From Methylophaga lonarensis MPL (lineage in GTDB: Bacteria; Pseudomonadota; Gammaproteobacteria; Nitrosococcales; Methylophagaceae): a stretch of DNA of 45,522 bases. The stretch spans positions 5-45,526 of the forward strand of contig NZ_APHR01000020.1 of NCBI RefSeq assembly GCF_000349205.1. Direction: 5' to 3'. Shown here piece by piece: positions 28,887-38,421 of the stretch (within the stretch, counting starts at the first letter, position 1; each line of letters begins with the position of its first letter). The translations under genes and the position numbers were made by a program. A model generated the notes under the pieces. It saw only the letters and a list, made by a program, of their open reading frames with translations, did not search any database and had not been told where the DNA came from.

Positions 28887-29559
28887 GGTAGTCCCTGCCA
28901 GGTTCAAACTGAATCATAGTGCCCAGCACCTGCAGGTATGCCACCAGGGCTTCCATTTCTGTTTTGCCATCGACAGCTTCCGCAGCGCCTCTGATATCGT
29001 CATCGGTGTATGGCACACCTAATACACGCATCGCTCTAACACGTCGTTCGATTCTTTCGCCATCAATAGTTCGGTTATCCAACCATGGATAGGCAGGCAT
29101 GATGGAGTCAGGCACGACAGAGCGAGGAGCACGAAGATGCTGTGCCTGCCACTCGTCTGAGTATTTGCCGCCAACACGCGCCAAGTCAGGGCCGGTACGC
29201 TTAGAGCCCCATTGGAAAGGATGGTCATATCTGGACTCAACCGCCAATGAATAGTGTCCGTATCGATCTTTCTCGTCACGGAAAGGTCGGATCATTTGTG
29301 AATGACACAGATAACAACCTTCACGCTGATAAATATCACGACCCGCTAACTCAAGTGCTGTGTAGGGTCTGACGCCCTGCAGCTCTTCGTACTCAGGAAA
29401 CACCTGATCTTCAAATGTTGTTTCCAGGTAGAACAGCGGTACGATTTCAACAATACCGCCGACTGATACTACCAGTGCTGTTGCCAACACCAGACCCCAG
29501 ACATTTTGCTCCAGCCGCTCTTGCAGACTGATGCGTTTGTTACTCTTTGGATTCGCCAT
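28879..29559 (-). CDS. ccoO: cbb3 oxidase monohaem subunit CcoO
   Basis: A 226-residue membrane-anchored cytochrome c. The N-terminal helix (about 20-42) is followed by the haem-binding [12 protein letters not shown] and the axial Met in [34 protein letters not shown] is the CcoO/FixO signature. It starts at the ATG 10 bp after ccoN. Confidence 0.95.
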   Translation of the reverse strand: MANPKSNKRISLQERLEQNVWGLVLATALVVSVGGIVEIVPLFYLETTFEDQVFPEYEELQGVRPYTALELAGRDIYQREGCYLCHSQMIRPFRDEKDRYGHYSLAVESRYDHPFQWGSKRTGPDLARVGGKYSDEWQAQHLRAPRSVVPDSIMPAYPWLDNRTIDGERIERRVRAMRVLGVPYTDDDIRGAAEAVDGKTEMEALVAYLQVLGTMIQFEPGRDYRE

Positions 29560-29569
29560 TTCAGTCTCC

Positions 29570-30994
29570 TTAAATGTTTGCAGCAGTAGCCATTTCAGGC
29601 GAAGGATTTGCCTTCGCGCGGCGGATTGTGACAGTCACGTTAAACAGCATCACAACAGCTCCAAGGAAGAAAATCAGACCACCGAAAGTACGCATGACAT
29701 AGTAAGGATGCATCTGTACGACTGACTCAACGAAGGTATAGGCAAGGTTGCCGTACTCGTCGTATGCACGCCACATCAGACCTTGCATGATGCCCGCGAC
29801 CCACATGGCGGTGATATAGATGGCCGTACCAATAGTTGCCATCCAGAAATGCAGATTCACCAGTTTCACCGAGTACATTTTTGTGCCATACATGCGTTCT
29901 ACCATGTGGTAGAGCGCACCGATAGACACCATGGCTACCCAGCCAAGTGCACCGGAGTGAACGTGACCGATAGTCCAGTCAGTATAGTGAGACAAGGCAT
30001 TAACTGTTTTCGAGGACATGATCGGGCCTTCGAAAGTCGCCATTGCGTAGAACGCCAAGGAAACGATCAGGAAGCGCAGAATATAGTCAGTACGTAATTT
30101 GTCCCACGCACCACTCAAGGTAAACAGACCATTCAGCGCTCCACCCCACGAAGGAATAATCATCGCCAGTGAGATTGCCGCACCCAGTGAGCCGGTCCAA
30201 TCAGGCAATGCTGTGTATTGAAGGTGATGAGCACCTAACCAGACATAACCAAACACCAGCGCCCAGAAGTGAATGACTGAAAGACGATAGGAGTAGATTG
30301 GTCGGTTCGCCTGTTTAGGGACGAAGTAATACATGATGCCCAGGAAGCCGGCCGTCAGGAAGAAACCTACGGCATTATGACCATACCACCACTGAATCAT
30401 CGCATCCTGAACGCCAGAGAAGATCGAGTATGACTTCCACAGCTCGACTGGAATAGCGAGGCTGTTAATGACGTGCAGGTAGGTGATCATGATCATCATC
30501 GCCAGGAAGAACCAGTTAGCGACGTAGATATGTGACACTTTGCGTGTGGTCAGCGTCATGATGAAGTTGATGGTAAAGGCCAACCAGACAACCGCAATCA
30601 GGATATCAAGCGGCCATTCCAGTTCGGCATACTCTTTAGATTGAGTCAGACCCAGTGGCAATGTAATCACGGCACCCAACATGACCAGATTCCAGCCCCA
30701 GAAGGTGAACCAGGCCATCTTGTCACTCCAGATTCTGACGCCTGAAGTCCGCTGGACAACGTAGAAAGCAGTCGCCATCAGCGTCGAGCCACCAAACGCA
30801 AATATCACCACGTTAGTGTGCAAAGGTCTGAGCCGACCAAAGCTGATGTAGGGGTTATCAAAGTTCATCACAGGCCAGGCAAGTTGTGATGCAATCATCA
30901 CCCCGATACCTGTGCCAATTACCAGGTAAATGACCGCCATATAGGCAAACCATTTCACCACGTCGTAGTTATATTGTTGTTGTTCCGCTTGCAT
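29570..30994 (-). CDS. ccoN: cbb3 oxidase catalytic subunit CcoN
   Basis: A 474-residue haem-copper oxidase subunit of the C family with about twelve membrane helices. Histidine-bearing conserved stretches are [36 protein letters not shown] (Cu-B side), [32 protein letters not shown], and [14 protein letters not shown]. It reduces O2 to water at low oxygen. The start is the ATG at 30994 with AAGGTG upstream; a GTG at 31003 is less likely. It is the first gene of ccoNOQP with an FNR/Anr box 148 bp upstream. Confidence 0.96.
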   Translation of the reverse strand: MQAEQQQYNYDVVKWFAYMAVIYLVIGTGIGVMIASQLAWPVMNFDNPYISFGRLRPLHTNVVIFAFGGSTLMATAFYVVQRTSGVRIWSDKMAWFTFWGWNLVMLGAVITLPLGLTQSKEYAELEWPLDILIAVVWLAFTINFIMTLTTRKVSHIYVANWFFLAMMIMITYLHVINSLAIPVELWKSYSIFSGVQDAMIQWWYGHNAVGFFLTAGFLGIMYYFVPKQANRPIYSYRLSVIHFWALVFGYVWLGAHHLQYTALPDWTGSLGAAISLAMIIPSWGGALNGLFTLSGAWDKLRTDYILRFLIVSLAFYAMATFEGPIMSSKTVNALSHYTDWTIGHVHSGALGWVAMVSIGALYHMVERMYGTKMYSVKLVNLHFWMATIGTAIYITAMWVAGIMQGLMWRAYDEYGNLAYTFVESVVQMHPYYVMRTFGGLIFFLGAVVMLFNVTVTIRRAKANPSPEMATAANI

Positions 30995-31363
30995 AGCGAC
31001 CACACCTTCTTAACGTGAATAATTTCTCTCAACTCTTACGGACTTACGTCTGAGGCAAGAAGCAGGACTCGTTTCATCGCACCCTCGTAAGCTACCGTCG
31101 AATTTTACATCAAAATGACAGGCTTGTTGGCTTTGGAAGTATTGATCTGGATCAATAACCACTGCATATCACCAAGCGGATATGCCAAATGCCCTAGCGA
31201 GTGCGTACAAGGATTTTCCTGATATGCCTTTGTACGGTCAAGTTTGACAGGACTACCTGCTGTACAACAAGTCCCCTATCTATTTAAAAATCATGAAGTT
31301 AAACGTGCCCGCCCGAATCTCTCCGTTCCTGATAGACAGGGCAATAGCCGCATATCAACTACT
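30995..31363. other. Long intergenic region holding the cco promoter
   Basis: 369 bases without a supported gene. It holds the FNR/Anr box at 31142-31155 and, downstream of it on the minus strand, TGTCATTTT (about 31112-31120), a possible extended -10 about 42 bases from the box centre. Both features fit the leftward cco operon. Further right is an imperfect TTGTAC...GTACAA pair near 31230-31270. I see no clear terminator for the Mth938-like gene. Confidence 0.6.
31142..31155. promoter_or_regulatory. Perfect FNR/Anr box upstream of ccoN
   Basis: TTGATCTGGATCAA is an exact TTGATnnnnATCAA palindrome, centred about 154 bases from the ccoN ATG. FNR-family oxygen sensors activate ccoNOQP in many proteobacteria. 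Its offset from a possible -10 fits activation from about -41.5. Confidence 0.88.
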
Positions 31364-31753
31364 TTATTTATGGGAATTGACTAAAAGTGCCACTTTTCGT
31401 TGGTCTTGCAGGAGCAGATTAAATGTCCGACATGCCGGCCCCAATGTCATCCACTCGGCACTGATAGCAATCGCAGCGAGACTTCGATTGAAGTCAGTTT
31501 TCTGCCGAAAATCGAGCGAGTCATCCACCACCAGCAAGACTTCTAGCTGAAGAGTTTGCAGGATCCGTGACTGTTCGCTGTCGAATTTGCCGAGCTCCGG
31601 CACATCGCGACCTGTGATTAGAATGTCTGGGGTGATAAATAAAGGAAAGGAAACTTGCTGTATTTGATTTTCGGGTGTCTGAATAACAATGAAGCCGTCT
31701 GAATAACTGCGAATGTGATATCGCGACAGAACGGCTTCAAGGCTTATTTTCAT
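31364..31753 (-). CDS. Mth938-like (NDUFAF3/AAMDC family) protein
   Basis: A 129-residue protein of the Mth938 fold. The C-terminal signature SAEWMTLGPACRTFNLLLQDQRKVALLV matches the family's TGAACRTYNVLLAEGR pattern, and FPLFITPDILI lies in the expected N-terminal beta region. Members include the human complex I assembly factor NDUFAF3; the bacterial role is unknown. It starts 6 bp after ihfB and is the last gene of this leftward run, next to the cco operon. Confidence 0.78.
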   Translation of the reverse strand: MKISLEAVLSRYHIRSYSDGFIVIQTPENQIQQVSFPLFITPDILITGRDVPELGKFDSEQSRILQTLQLEVLLVVDDSLDFRQKTDFNRSLAAIAISAEWMTLGPACRTFNLLLQDQRKVALLVNSHK

Positions 31754-31759
31754 TCAATT

Positions 31760-32050
31760 CTAGAAACCTGCTGATTCGTTGACGCGATCACGCAACTCCT
31801 TACCAGGCTTGAAATGAGGTACATACTTTTCTTCTAGTTTCACAGACTCACCACTTTTTGGATTACGACCAACACGTGGTGGACGATGATGCAGCGTGAA
31901 ACTGCCAAATCCCCTGATTTCGATTCTGTCACCACGTGACAGACTCTCACTCATTTGTTCAAGAATTAACTTCACCGCCAGTTCAACATCACGATAATTC
32001 AATAGAGATTGTTTTTCGGAGAGGATTTCTATCAAATCAGATTTTGTCAT
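31760..32050 (-). CDS. ihfB: Integration host factor beta subunit
   Basis: A 96-residue DNA-bending protein. [10 protein letters not shown] at the start, [27 protein letters not shown] (DNA-binding arm with the intercalating Pro), and [17 protein letters not shown] at the end match E. coli IhfB closely. It forms a heterodimer with IhfA. An ATG three codons upstream (32059) is possible and is closer to the AGGA. It follows rpsA as in most gammaproteobacteria, but a terminator and two leader hairpins lie between them. Confidence 0.95.
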   Translation of the reverse strand: MTKSDLIEILSEKQSLLNYRDVELAVKLILEQMSESLSRGDRIEIRGFGSFTLHHRPPRVGRNPKSGESVKLEEKYVPHFKPGKELRDRVNESAGF

Positions 32051-32076
32051 TTTTATCATTTATCCTGGAAATGAAG

Positions 32077-32106
32077 CGCCATCATCCATGGCGACATGTT
32101 CATGTC
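32077..32106. repeat. Two adjoining small palindromes in the ihfB leader
   Basis: CGCCAT/ATGGCG around 5 bases (32077-32093), directly followed by GACATG/CATGTC around TT (32093-32106). They lie 27-56 bases before the ihfB ATG, after the rpsA terminator, and could be operator sites or leader stems. Confidence 0.5.
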
Positions 32107-32123
32107 ATTCCATTAACTTTCAG

Positions 32124-32160
32124 AGAAAAAATGAGCACCCGACCAAGCAGTCGGGTGCTC
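32124..32160 (-). terminator. Intrinsic terminator after rpsA
   Basis: An 11-bp perfect stem (GAGCACCCGAC / GTCGGGTGCTC) with a 6-base loop, followed on the minus strand by AT6. It lies 17 bases after the rpsA stop and upstream of ihfB. Confidence 0.93.
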
Positions 32161-32176
32161 CTTCAGATGACTGGCC

Positions 32177-33850
32177 TTAGCTGTCTTTCTGATCCATTTG
32201 CTCTTTCAGCAGGTCGCCAAGTGTGGTGCTACCAGCAGAAACATTGCTGTACTCTTTGACAGCTTCTGATTCTTCCTGATCATCCTTGGCCTTGATTGAC
32301 AGTGTCAGCGTACGATCTTTACGAGAGATACCTGTAAATTTCGCTTCGACTTCTTCGCCGACAGCCAATACCTTGCTGGCATCTTCAACGCGTTCACGTG
32401 AGATATCGGCAACTCGGATATAGCCTTCAACGCCTTCAGCCAGCTCAACCGTCGCACCACGTGCGTCAACAGCAGTGACTTTACCAGTCACGATGCTACC
32501 GCGTGGATTGTCGGCAAGGTAAGCTGAGAAAGGATCGTCCTGCAGTTGCTTGATGCCCAGAGAAATACGCTCACGCTCTGGATCAATTGCCAACACTACA
32601 GCTTCAACTTCGTCGCCTTTCTTGAAGTCACGAATGATTTCTTCGTTATCTTCTTCCCAGGAAATGTCAGACAGATGGATCAGACCATCGATGTTGCCAT
32701 CCAGACCGATGAAGATACCGAAATCAGTGATTGATTTGATGCCACCTTTGACTTTGTCACCCTTGTTGTGAGTCATTGCAAACTCTTCCCAAGGATTGGT
32801 CTGGCATTGCTTGATGCCCAGTGAAATACGACGGCGTTCTGCGTCGATATCCAGCACCATGACTTCAACTTCATCACCCAGTGAAACCAGTTTAGATGGG
32901 TGAACGTTCTTGTTGGTCCAGTCCATTTCAGACATGTGAACCAAACCTTCAACACCATCTTCAATTTCAACAAAGCAACCGTAGTCAGCGATGTTTGTGA
33001 CTTTACCGTGCAGACGTGTGCTGTTCGGGTAACGACGGGCAATATCTTTCCATGGGTCATCGCCCATTTGTTTCAGACCCAGCGATACACGCTCACGCTC
33101 TTTATCGAATTTCAGTACCTGAACTTCGATCTCGTCGCCGATTGCAACCACTTCAGACGGATGTTTGACACGTTTCCATGCCATATCGGTGATGTGCAAC
33201 AGACCATCAATGCCGCCGAGGTCAACAAACGCACCGTAGTCGGTGAGGTTTTTGACGATACCCTTGACGGTTTTGCCTTCTTCCAGAGTTTCCAGCAATG
33301 CTTCACGTTCTGCACTGTTTTCTTTCTCAAGAATTGCGCGGCGAGACACAACAATATTGTTGCGTGGACGGTCAAGTTTGATCAGTTTGAATTCCAGATC
33401 CTTGCCTTCCAGATGGCTGGTATCGCGGATTGGGCGTACATCAACCAGTGAACCCGGCAGGAATGCACGAATATTCTCAAGTTCAACAGTGAAGCCACCC
33501 TTGACCTTACCAGAAATCATACCCACCACTGTTTCATTGGCTTCGTATGCGTGTTCCAGACGAATCCAGGCTTCAGCAGCCTTGGCTTTTTCACGTGACA
33601 GTTGGGTTGCACCAAATCCGTCTTCCAGTGTTTCCAGTGAAACATCGACCAGATCACCGACCGAAACAGTAATTTCACCTTTTTCGTTCAGGAATTCAGA
33701 AACTGGAATCGCACCTTCGGATTTCAGACCCGCATTAACCATCACCACGTCAGGACCGACATTGACCACCGTGCCGGTGACAATCTTGCCTGGTTGCATT
33801 GGGGTAGCGTTTAGACTCTCTTCAAAGAGTTCAGCAAAGCTTTCGCTCAT
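32177..33850 (-). CDS. rpsA: 30S ribosomal protein S1
   Basis: A 557-residue protein, identical in length to E. coli S1, with six S1 (OB-fold) repeats at about 20-90, 105-175, 190-260, 275-350, 360-435 and 447-520. Recurrent signatures are [43 protein letters not shown] and [11 protein letters not shown]. The C-terminal tail is acidic/polar (KDDQEESEA...). It binds mRNA on the 30S subunit and aids initiation. AAGGA precedes the ATG. A terminator before it and a leader hairpin suggest separate, probably autogenous, control. Confidence 0.97.
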   Translation of the reverse strand: MSESFAELFEESLNATPMQPGKIVTGTVVNVGPDVVMVNAGLKSEGAIPVSEFLNEKGEITVSVGDLVDVSLETLEDGFGATQLSREKAKAAEAWIRLEHAYEANETVVGMISGKVKGGFTVELENIRAFLPGSLVDVRPIRDTSHLEGKDLEFKLIKLDRPRNNIVVSRRAILEKENSAEREALLETLEEGKTVKGIVKNLTDYGAFVDLGGIDGLLHITDMAWKRVKHPSEVVAIGDEIEVQVLKFDKERERVSLGLKQMGDDPWKDIARRYPNSTRLHGKVTNIADYGCFVEIEDGVEGLVHMSEMDWTNKNVHPSKLVSLGDEVEVMVLDIDAERRRISLGIKQCQTNPWEEFAMTHNKGDKVKGGIKSITDFGIFIGLDGNIDGLIHLSDISWEEDNEEIIRDFKKGDEVEAVVLAIDPERERISLGIKQLQDDPFSAYLADNPRGSIVTGKVTAVDARGATVELAEGVEGYIRVADISRERVEDASKVLAVGEEVEAKFTGISRKDRTLTLSIKAKDDQEESEAVKEYSNVSAGSTTLGDLLKEQMDQKDS

Positions 33851-33863
33851 TAGTAATATCCTT

Positions 33864-33888
33864 GATTCTGTTCGTTGCGAACCGAATC
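33864..33888 (-). promoter_or_regulatory. Leader hairpin upstream of rpsA
   Basis: The rpsA leader (minus strand) can fold GATTC-G-GTTCG ... CGAAC-A-GAATC, two 5-bp helices around one mismatch with a three-base CAA loop. It ends a few bases before the AAGGA ribosome site. E. coli rpsA has structured leader hairpins used for S1 autoregulation; equivalence is inferred. Confidence 0.55.
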
Positions 33889-33920
33889 GCCCTGTTAGAC
33901 CCGCTTGTTAGCAGGTAGTT

Positions 33921-33950
33921 AAAAAAACTCGCCCGGCCAATCCGGACAAG
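33921..33950 (-). terminator. Intrinsic terminator between cmk and rpsA
   Basis: The minus strand folds CTTGTCCGG / CCGGGCGAG (9 bp with G-T pairs) and is followed by T7. It sits 16 bases after the cmk stop, so rpsA gets only read-through or its own promoter. Confidence 0.85.
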
Positions 33951-33965
33951 CCCCAAAAATGACAA

Positions 33966-34628
33966 TCAGCGCACAAAGTCGCAAACTGCCGAAAAGACTG
34001 CATCGATTTCCAATAAGGTAGAATCCAGCAGCAAAGCATCGTTAGCCGCCTTCAATGGCGCGACACTGCGCTCTGTATCCCGTTGGTCCCGTTCGGAAAT
34101 TTCTGCAATGAGATCGGAGAGGTTACTCTCAATTCCTTTTTCTTTCAACTGCTTATAGCGACGCTCAGCTCTGACCTCAGCACTGGCCGTCAGAAATACT
34201 TTGAAGTTGGCATCCGGAAACACCACGGTGCCCATATCACGTCCATCGGTCACCAGGCCCGGTGCCTGACGAAAATCGCGCTGGCGTTGAAGCAAGGCCT
34301 GGCGAACGGCGGGTAAAGCAGCCACCTTGGAAGCAGCATTGCCTGCCTGCTCACTGCGAATCTTCAGACTGACCTCCTCACCTTCCAGCCAGACCTGCAA
34401 TTGCTGATCTCGCAGCACAAACTCCACATCCAGATGGGCTGCCAACTGTGCCAAAGCTTCAGCATCATCCAGCGGCAGTTGATGTTTTAATGCGGCTTGA
34501 GCCAACACCCTGTAAATGGCTCCACTATCCAGATAATGCCAACCAAGGTGCATCGCCATGCGCTGAGCCAAAGTACCTTTACCAGAACCGCTTGGTCCGT
34601 CAATTGTCAGTACCGGGATATCAGTCAT
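33966..34628 (-). CDS. cmk: Cytidylate kinase
   Basis: A 220-residue kinase that phosphorylates CMP and dCMP. The P-loop [15 protein letters not shown] (residues 10-24), [21 protein letters not shown] and the lid region [11 protein letters not shown] are typical. Its ATG overlaps the aroA stop by 8 bases. It ends the biosynthetic run and is followed by a terminator before rpsA. Confidence 0.96.
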   Translation of the reverse strand: MTDIPVLTIDGPSGSGKGTLAQRMAMHLGWHYLDSGAIYRVLAQAALKHQLPLDDAEALAQLAAHLDVEFVLRDQQLQVWLEGEEVSLKIRSEQAGNAASKVAALPAVRQALLQRQRDFRQAPGLVTDGRDMGTVVFPDANFKVFLTASAEVRAERRYKQLKEKGIESNLSDLIAEISERDQRDTERSVAPLKAANDALLLDSTLLEIDAVFSAVCDFVR

Positions 34629-35940
34629 GATTCAGCTCAATATGCAGTCCACAACTTGCTGCAAGTTCAACGAAGCCCGGAAATGAGGTGGCAACGTTGG
34701 CAGTATCATGAATCACAATCGTGCCCTCGGCACGCAAGGCTGCCATGGCAAACGACATCGCAATACGATGATCACTGTGACTATGAACTTCACCGGCTCC
34801 AATTTTGCCACCTGTGATTCTGATGCCATCAGCAGTGGGCTTTGCATCCACGCCGAGCGCCTGAAGACCATCGGCCATCACTTGAATTCGATCGCTTTCC
34901 TTGACTCGTAACTCTTCGGCACCGGTCAACAGAGTCTCTCCCTCAGCACAGGCCGCTGCGATAAACAGCGCCGGAAACTCATCAATTGCCAGTGGCACTT
35001 GTTCCTCAGGAATATTGATGCCTTTCAGCGGTGCATAGCGAACTCGGATATCCGCTACCGGTTCACCGCCGGTGATTCGCTCATTAGCAAGACTGATATC
35101 CGCGCCCATCAGCCGGAGAATGTTAATCACACCAATGCGCGTCGGGTTGATGCCAACATGTAGCAAGGTGATATCTGAACCAGGCGCAATACTGGCTCCG
35201 ACCATGAAAAAAGTCGCTGAAGAAATATCCGCAGGCACATCTATCTGCGTTGCTTTGAGTGTGCCACCGCCAACGATACTGATTTGATTGCCATTCACTT
35301 CTACCGGATAACCCATGCCCGTCAGCATGCGCTCTGTGTGATCGCGAGTCGGTGCAGGCTCGGTCACCGAGGTTTTTCCCTGCGCGTACATGCCCGCAAG
35401 CAACAAACACGACTTGACCTGAGCACTGGCCATTGGCAGAGGATAATCAATTGCCTTGAGATCTGTGACGCCGTGAATCGTCAAAGGCGGTTTGCCATCA
35501 TGACTTTCAATGTTGGCACCCATCAGCGCCAGCGGATCCGTCACACGGCGCATCGGTCTGCCGGAAAGTGATTGATCTCCGGTCATCGTGACATCAAAGG
35601 ACTGGCCCGCCAGCAAGCCACTTAGCAGACGGATAGAAGTGCCCGAGTTACCCACATACAAGTCATGCTCGGGTGCTTTCAGACCATGCATGCCCACACC
35701 GTGAATGGTGACTTTGCCTTTATCTGGCCCTTCAATATCTACGCCCATGGCGCGAAATGCTGCCAAGGTCGCCAGCGCATCTTCACCTTCAAGAAATCCG
35801 GTAACCTCTGTGGTTCCCTCGGCCAATGCGCCGAGCATGATTGATCGGTGTGAAATTGATTTGTCGCCTGGTACCCGAATGCTGCCAGACAAACTACCGC
35901 CCGCAGTAACTCGATATTGTTGATTGATCTGACTGCTCAC
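34621..35940 (-). CDS. aroA: 3-phosphoshikimate 1-carboxyvinyltransferase (EPSP synthase)
   Basis: A 439-residue enzyme joining shikimate-3-phosphate and [77 protein letters not shown] and [12 protein letters not shown] are all present. The sequence around GNSGTS with Ala in LLAG fits a class II-type enzyme as in Pseudomonas, though class cannot be settled by eye. The start is uncertain: I take GTG at 35940 (GGAG 11 bases upstream), with GTG 35949 as alternative; a longer frame inside tyrA is unlikely. It lies 28 bp after tyrA. Confidence 0.95.
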   Translation of the reverse strand: MSSQINQQYRVTAGGSLSGSIRVPGDKSISHRSIMLGALAEGTTEVTGFLEGEDALATLAAFRAMGVDIEGPDKGKVTIHGVGMHGLKAPEHDLYVGNSGTSIRLLSGLLAGQSFDVTMTGDQSLSGRPMRRVTDPLALMGANIESHDGKPPLTIHGVTDLKAIDYPLPMASAQVKSCLLLAGMYAQGKTSVTEPAPTRDHTERMLTGMGYPVEVNGNQISIVGGGTLKATQIDVPADISSATFFMVGASIAPGSDITLLHVGINPTRIGVINILRLMGADISLANERITGGEPVADIRVRYAPLKGINIPEEQVPLAIDEFPALFIAAACAEGETLLTGAEELRVKESDRIQVMADGLQALGVDAKPTADGIRITGGKIGAGEVHSHSDHRIAMSFAMAALRAEGTIVIHDTANVATSFPGFVELAASCGLHIELNHD

Positions 35941-35968
35941 GCTTGCCACATCTCCATTGTCATAAAAT

Positions 35969-36856
35969 TCATACTTCGCTGTTGTCGATGAGGCCGGGTT
36001 CAGCAAAACGACTATCCCGCGCTTTCTTGGCACGGATAAAAACATCAATCAGATAGTCGCCGTCGCCCGAACGAATGGCTTGTTCAATTTGGTCAAGACC
36101 TTGCCGATACTGCTTCATCAGCTCCAGAATTGCCTGCTGATTGCCAAGACATATATCACGCCACATCACGGCATCACTGGATGCAATTCGGGAAAAATCA
36201 CGAAAACCGCCTGCGGCATACCTCAGAACTTCGTCACAATCATCACGTTGTGCCAACATGCCAACCAGGTTAAATGCCAGCAGGTGCGGCAAGTGACTGG
36301 TGGCTGCCAACAACAAGTCATGTTGCTCAACCCCCATGCAAAACACCTCGGCTCCGGCGGTCTGCCAGACTTTTTCGACCAGACGAACAGCTTCAGCACT
36401 GGTTTCATCAACCGGCGTCAACACAACACGATGTTGCTGATAGAGTTCGGCAAAAGCAGCCGAAGGACCACTTTTCTCGGTACCGGCAATAGGATGTCCC
36501 GGAACAAAATTAGGCATCTGTTGGCGCATGGCAGTCCGGGCCGCATCGACTACCTGCGCCTTGGCACTGCCACCATCAGTCACGACGGTATGCGCGGACA
36601 AATGGGGAGCCATTTCTTCAAATACGGCTGACATCGCGCCCATCGGTACTGCCACAAACACCAAATCAGCATGGCGCACAGCGTCTGCTAAAGAGTCGGT
36701 CGCTTCATCAATAATGCCTAGAGCCAGCGCTTCCTGACGCGTCAAGTCAGAACGGGCATAGCCCACCACATGGTTGACAGCACCAGCTTGTTTTAACGCA
36801 AGCGCCAGTGAACCACCAATCAACCCTACGCCAATAATGGCGAGCTTATCGATCAT
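35969..36856 (-). CDS. tyrA: Prephenate dehydrogenase (TyrA family)
   Basis: A 295-residue NAD(P)-dependent dehydrogenase making 4-hydroxyphenylpyruvate (or tyrosine from arogenate). The N-terminal Rossmann motif is IIGVGLIGGSLALALK, and PGHPIAGTEKSGP carries the catalytic histidine region. HLPHLLAFNLV and AAGGFRDFSRIA complete the family pattern. It is a single-domain TyrA without the chorismate mutase of E. coli or the AroA fusion of Pseudomonas. The ATG overlaps the hisC stop by 4 bp. Confidence 0.93.
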   Translation of the reverse strand: MIDKLAIIGVGLIGGSLALALKQAGAVNHVVGYARSDLTRQEALALGIIDEATDSLADAVRHADLVFVAVPMGAMSAVFEEMAPHLSAHTVVTDGGSAKAQVVDAARTAMRQQMPNFVPGHPIAGTEKSGPSAAFAELYQQHRVVLTPVDETSAEAVRLVEKVWQTAGAEVFCMGVEQHDLLLAATSHLPHLLAFNLVGMLAQRDDCDEVLRYAAGGFRDFSRIASSDAVMWRDICLGNQQAILELMKQYRQGLDQIEQAIRSGDGDYLIDVFIRAKKARDSRFAEPGLIDNSEV

Positions 36857-37944
36857 GACTCAAGCACCTCAGCCAGTGCCTGGAGACAACGCGCATTTTC
36901 TGCTTCAAGACCAATACTGATCCGCAGATGCTGAGGTAAACCATAAGCTGCGATAGGTCTGACAATCACGCCACGCTGCAGCAGTGCTTCATAAACATCG
37001 GCTGCAGATCGCGCGACATTGACAGTAATAAAATTGCCGCTGGAAGGAATCCACTCCAGACCTAATTGTTTGAATCCCTGTTCAAACTGCTGCATACCGG
37101 CCGTATTCACAGCGCGACTTTCTATCAGGTAGTCTTCATCGCCCAATGAGGCAACTGCGGCTGCCAGTGCCAGGTTGTTGACATTAAAAGGCTGACGCAC
37201 GCGGTTAAGCAGATCAGTGATAACCGGATCTGACACGGCAAAACCAACCCGCAGCCCAGCCAGGCCATAAGCTTTGGAAAAGGTTCGAGTCACTATCAGA
37301 TTGGAAAACTGTGCCAGCCAGTCAAACGATGCACTGGGTTCGCTGTTGTATTCCACATAGGCTTCATCTAAAACCACCAGCACGTTTGATGGCAGCTGTT
37401 GCAGAAACTGATACAAATCGCTAGCACTCAAAAATGTGCCGGTGGGATTGTTAGGATTGGCAATAAAAATGAGTTTGGTGCGCTCCGTCACTGCAGCCAG
37501 CATCGCTTGCAGATCATGACCAAAATTTAACGCTGGGGTGACCACTGCTGTTGCACCAATCGCCTGAGTGACCAGCGCGTATATCGCAAAGGCATGCTCT
37601 GAAAACAGCACCTCATCCTGTGGCCTGACAAAACAGCGCGCGATGATTTCCAAAATATCGTTCGAGCCGTTACCGAGCGTGATCTGTTCAGCTTGCAGCT
37701 GAAATTTTTCCGATAAAGCGGTCTTGAGCGTAAAGCCATTACCATCGGGATAACGGCTCAGTTCACGGCTGTTTAAAGCCACGGCCGCCAATGCCGCTTT
37801 GCTCGGGCCCAAGGGATTTTCATTTGAGGCCAATTTGATGACATCTCGAACGCCATACTGGCGCTGCAGCTCTTCTATGGGTTTGCCGGGCACATAAGGT
37901 CTGAGATCAGCGACACCGCTGACTGCCAAGTCACAAAAATTCAT
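36853..37944 (-). CDS. hisC: Histidinol-phosphate aminotransferase
   Basis: A 363-residue PLP enzyme of fold type I. The start YVPGKPIEELQRQYG, the substrate loop LASNENPLGPS, NPNNPTGT, DEAYVEY, and the PLP lysine in TFSKAYGLAGLRVG are all present. In aromatic operons this HisC type often also acts on aromatic acids, which would fit its place before tyrA and aroA. It overlaps lspA by 4 bp (ATGA). Confidence 0.93.
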   Translation of the reverse strand: MNFCDLAVSGVADLRPYVPGKPIEELQRQYGVRDVIKLASNENPLGPSKAALAAVALNSRELSRYPDGNGFTLKTALSEKFQLQAEQITLGNGSNDILEIIARCFVRPQDEVLFSEHAFAIYALVTQAIGATAVVTPALNFGHDLQAMLAAVTERTKLIFIANPNNPTGTFLSASDLYQFLQQLPSNVLVVLDEAYVEYNSEPSASFDWLAQFSNLIVTRTFSKAYGLAGLRVGFAVSDPVITDLLNRVRQPFNVNNLALAAAVASLGDEDYLIESRAVNTAGMQQFEQGFKQLGLEWIPSSGNFITVNVARSAADVYEALLQRGVIVRPIAAYGLPQHLRISIGLEAENARCLQALAEVLES

Positions 37945-38405
37945 GAATGCTCCGATGGTTTGCGAAGACTGTCGATGATCAGCAATGCCGCACCGATGAA
38001 GATAGCCATGTCCGCCACATTAAATGCCGGCCAGTGATAGCCTGCCGCGTGAAAATCCAGAAAATCCACTACATAGCCATGAATGAAGCGATCAATGACG
38101 TTGCCGAGCGCTCCCCCCATGATCAAACTGAGCGCCGCCGCTTCCATACGGGCACTGGCTTTGAGCCTGGACAGCCAAATCAATAACACCAGACTCACCG
38201 TCAGTGCCAACACGATAAAAAACCAGCGCTGCCAGCCGCCTGCGTTTGCCAAAAAACTAAACGCCGCACCGCTGTTATGGGCCAGCGTCAGATTAAAAAA
38301 CGGCAACACAGCAACTGACTGATATAAATCCAGCCAGGCCGACATCAGCCATTTACTTGCCTGATCCAGCACGATTACCAGGGCGGTCAGCCATAACCAT
38401 TTCAT
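37941..38405 (-). CDS. lspA: Prolipoprotein signal peptidase (signal peptidase II)
   Basis: A 154-residue inner-membrane aspartyl peptidase that cleaves lipoprotein signal peptides before the lipidated Cys. Four membrane helices; the catalytic aspartates lie in GNVIDRFIHGYVVDFLDFH and AFNVADMAIF, and NLTLAHNSGAAFSFL is conserved. The start is one of two tandem ATGs (38408 or 38405) with GGAG upstream. It follows ileS by 13-17 bp, the usual pairing. Its downstream partner here is hisC rather than fkpB-ispH. It would process the BamD and alanine-zipper lipoproteins of this window. Confidence 0.94.
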   Translation of the reverse strand: MKWLWLTALVIVLDQASKWLMSAWLDLYQSVAVLPFFNLTLAHNSGAAFSFLANAGGWQRWFFIVLALTVSLVLLIWLSRLKASARMEAAALSLIMGGALGNVIDRFIHGYVVDFLDFHAAGYHWPAFNVADMAIFIGAALLIIDSLRKPSEHS

Positions 38406-38421
38406 CATATCTGCTCCGCTA

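Noticed and set aside
32900-33911. Long open frames on the plus strand (183 and 222 codons) opposite rpsA
   Set aside because: They are antisense shadows of a fully conserved S1 gene, have no ribosome site and resemble no family.
36080-36631. 183-codon plus-strand frame opposite tyrA
   Set aside because: Antisense shadow; the minus strand encodes complete TyrA motifs.
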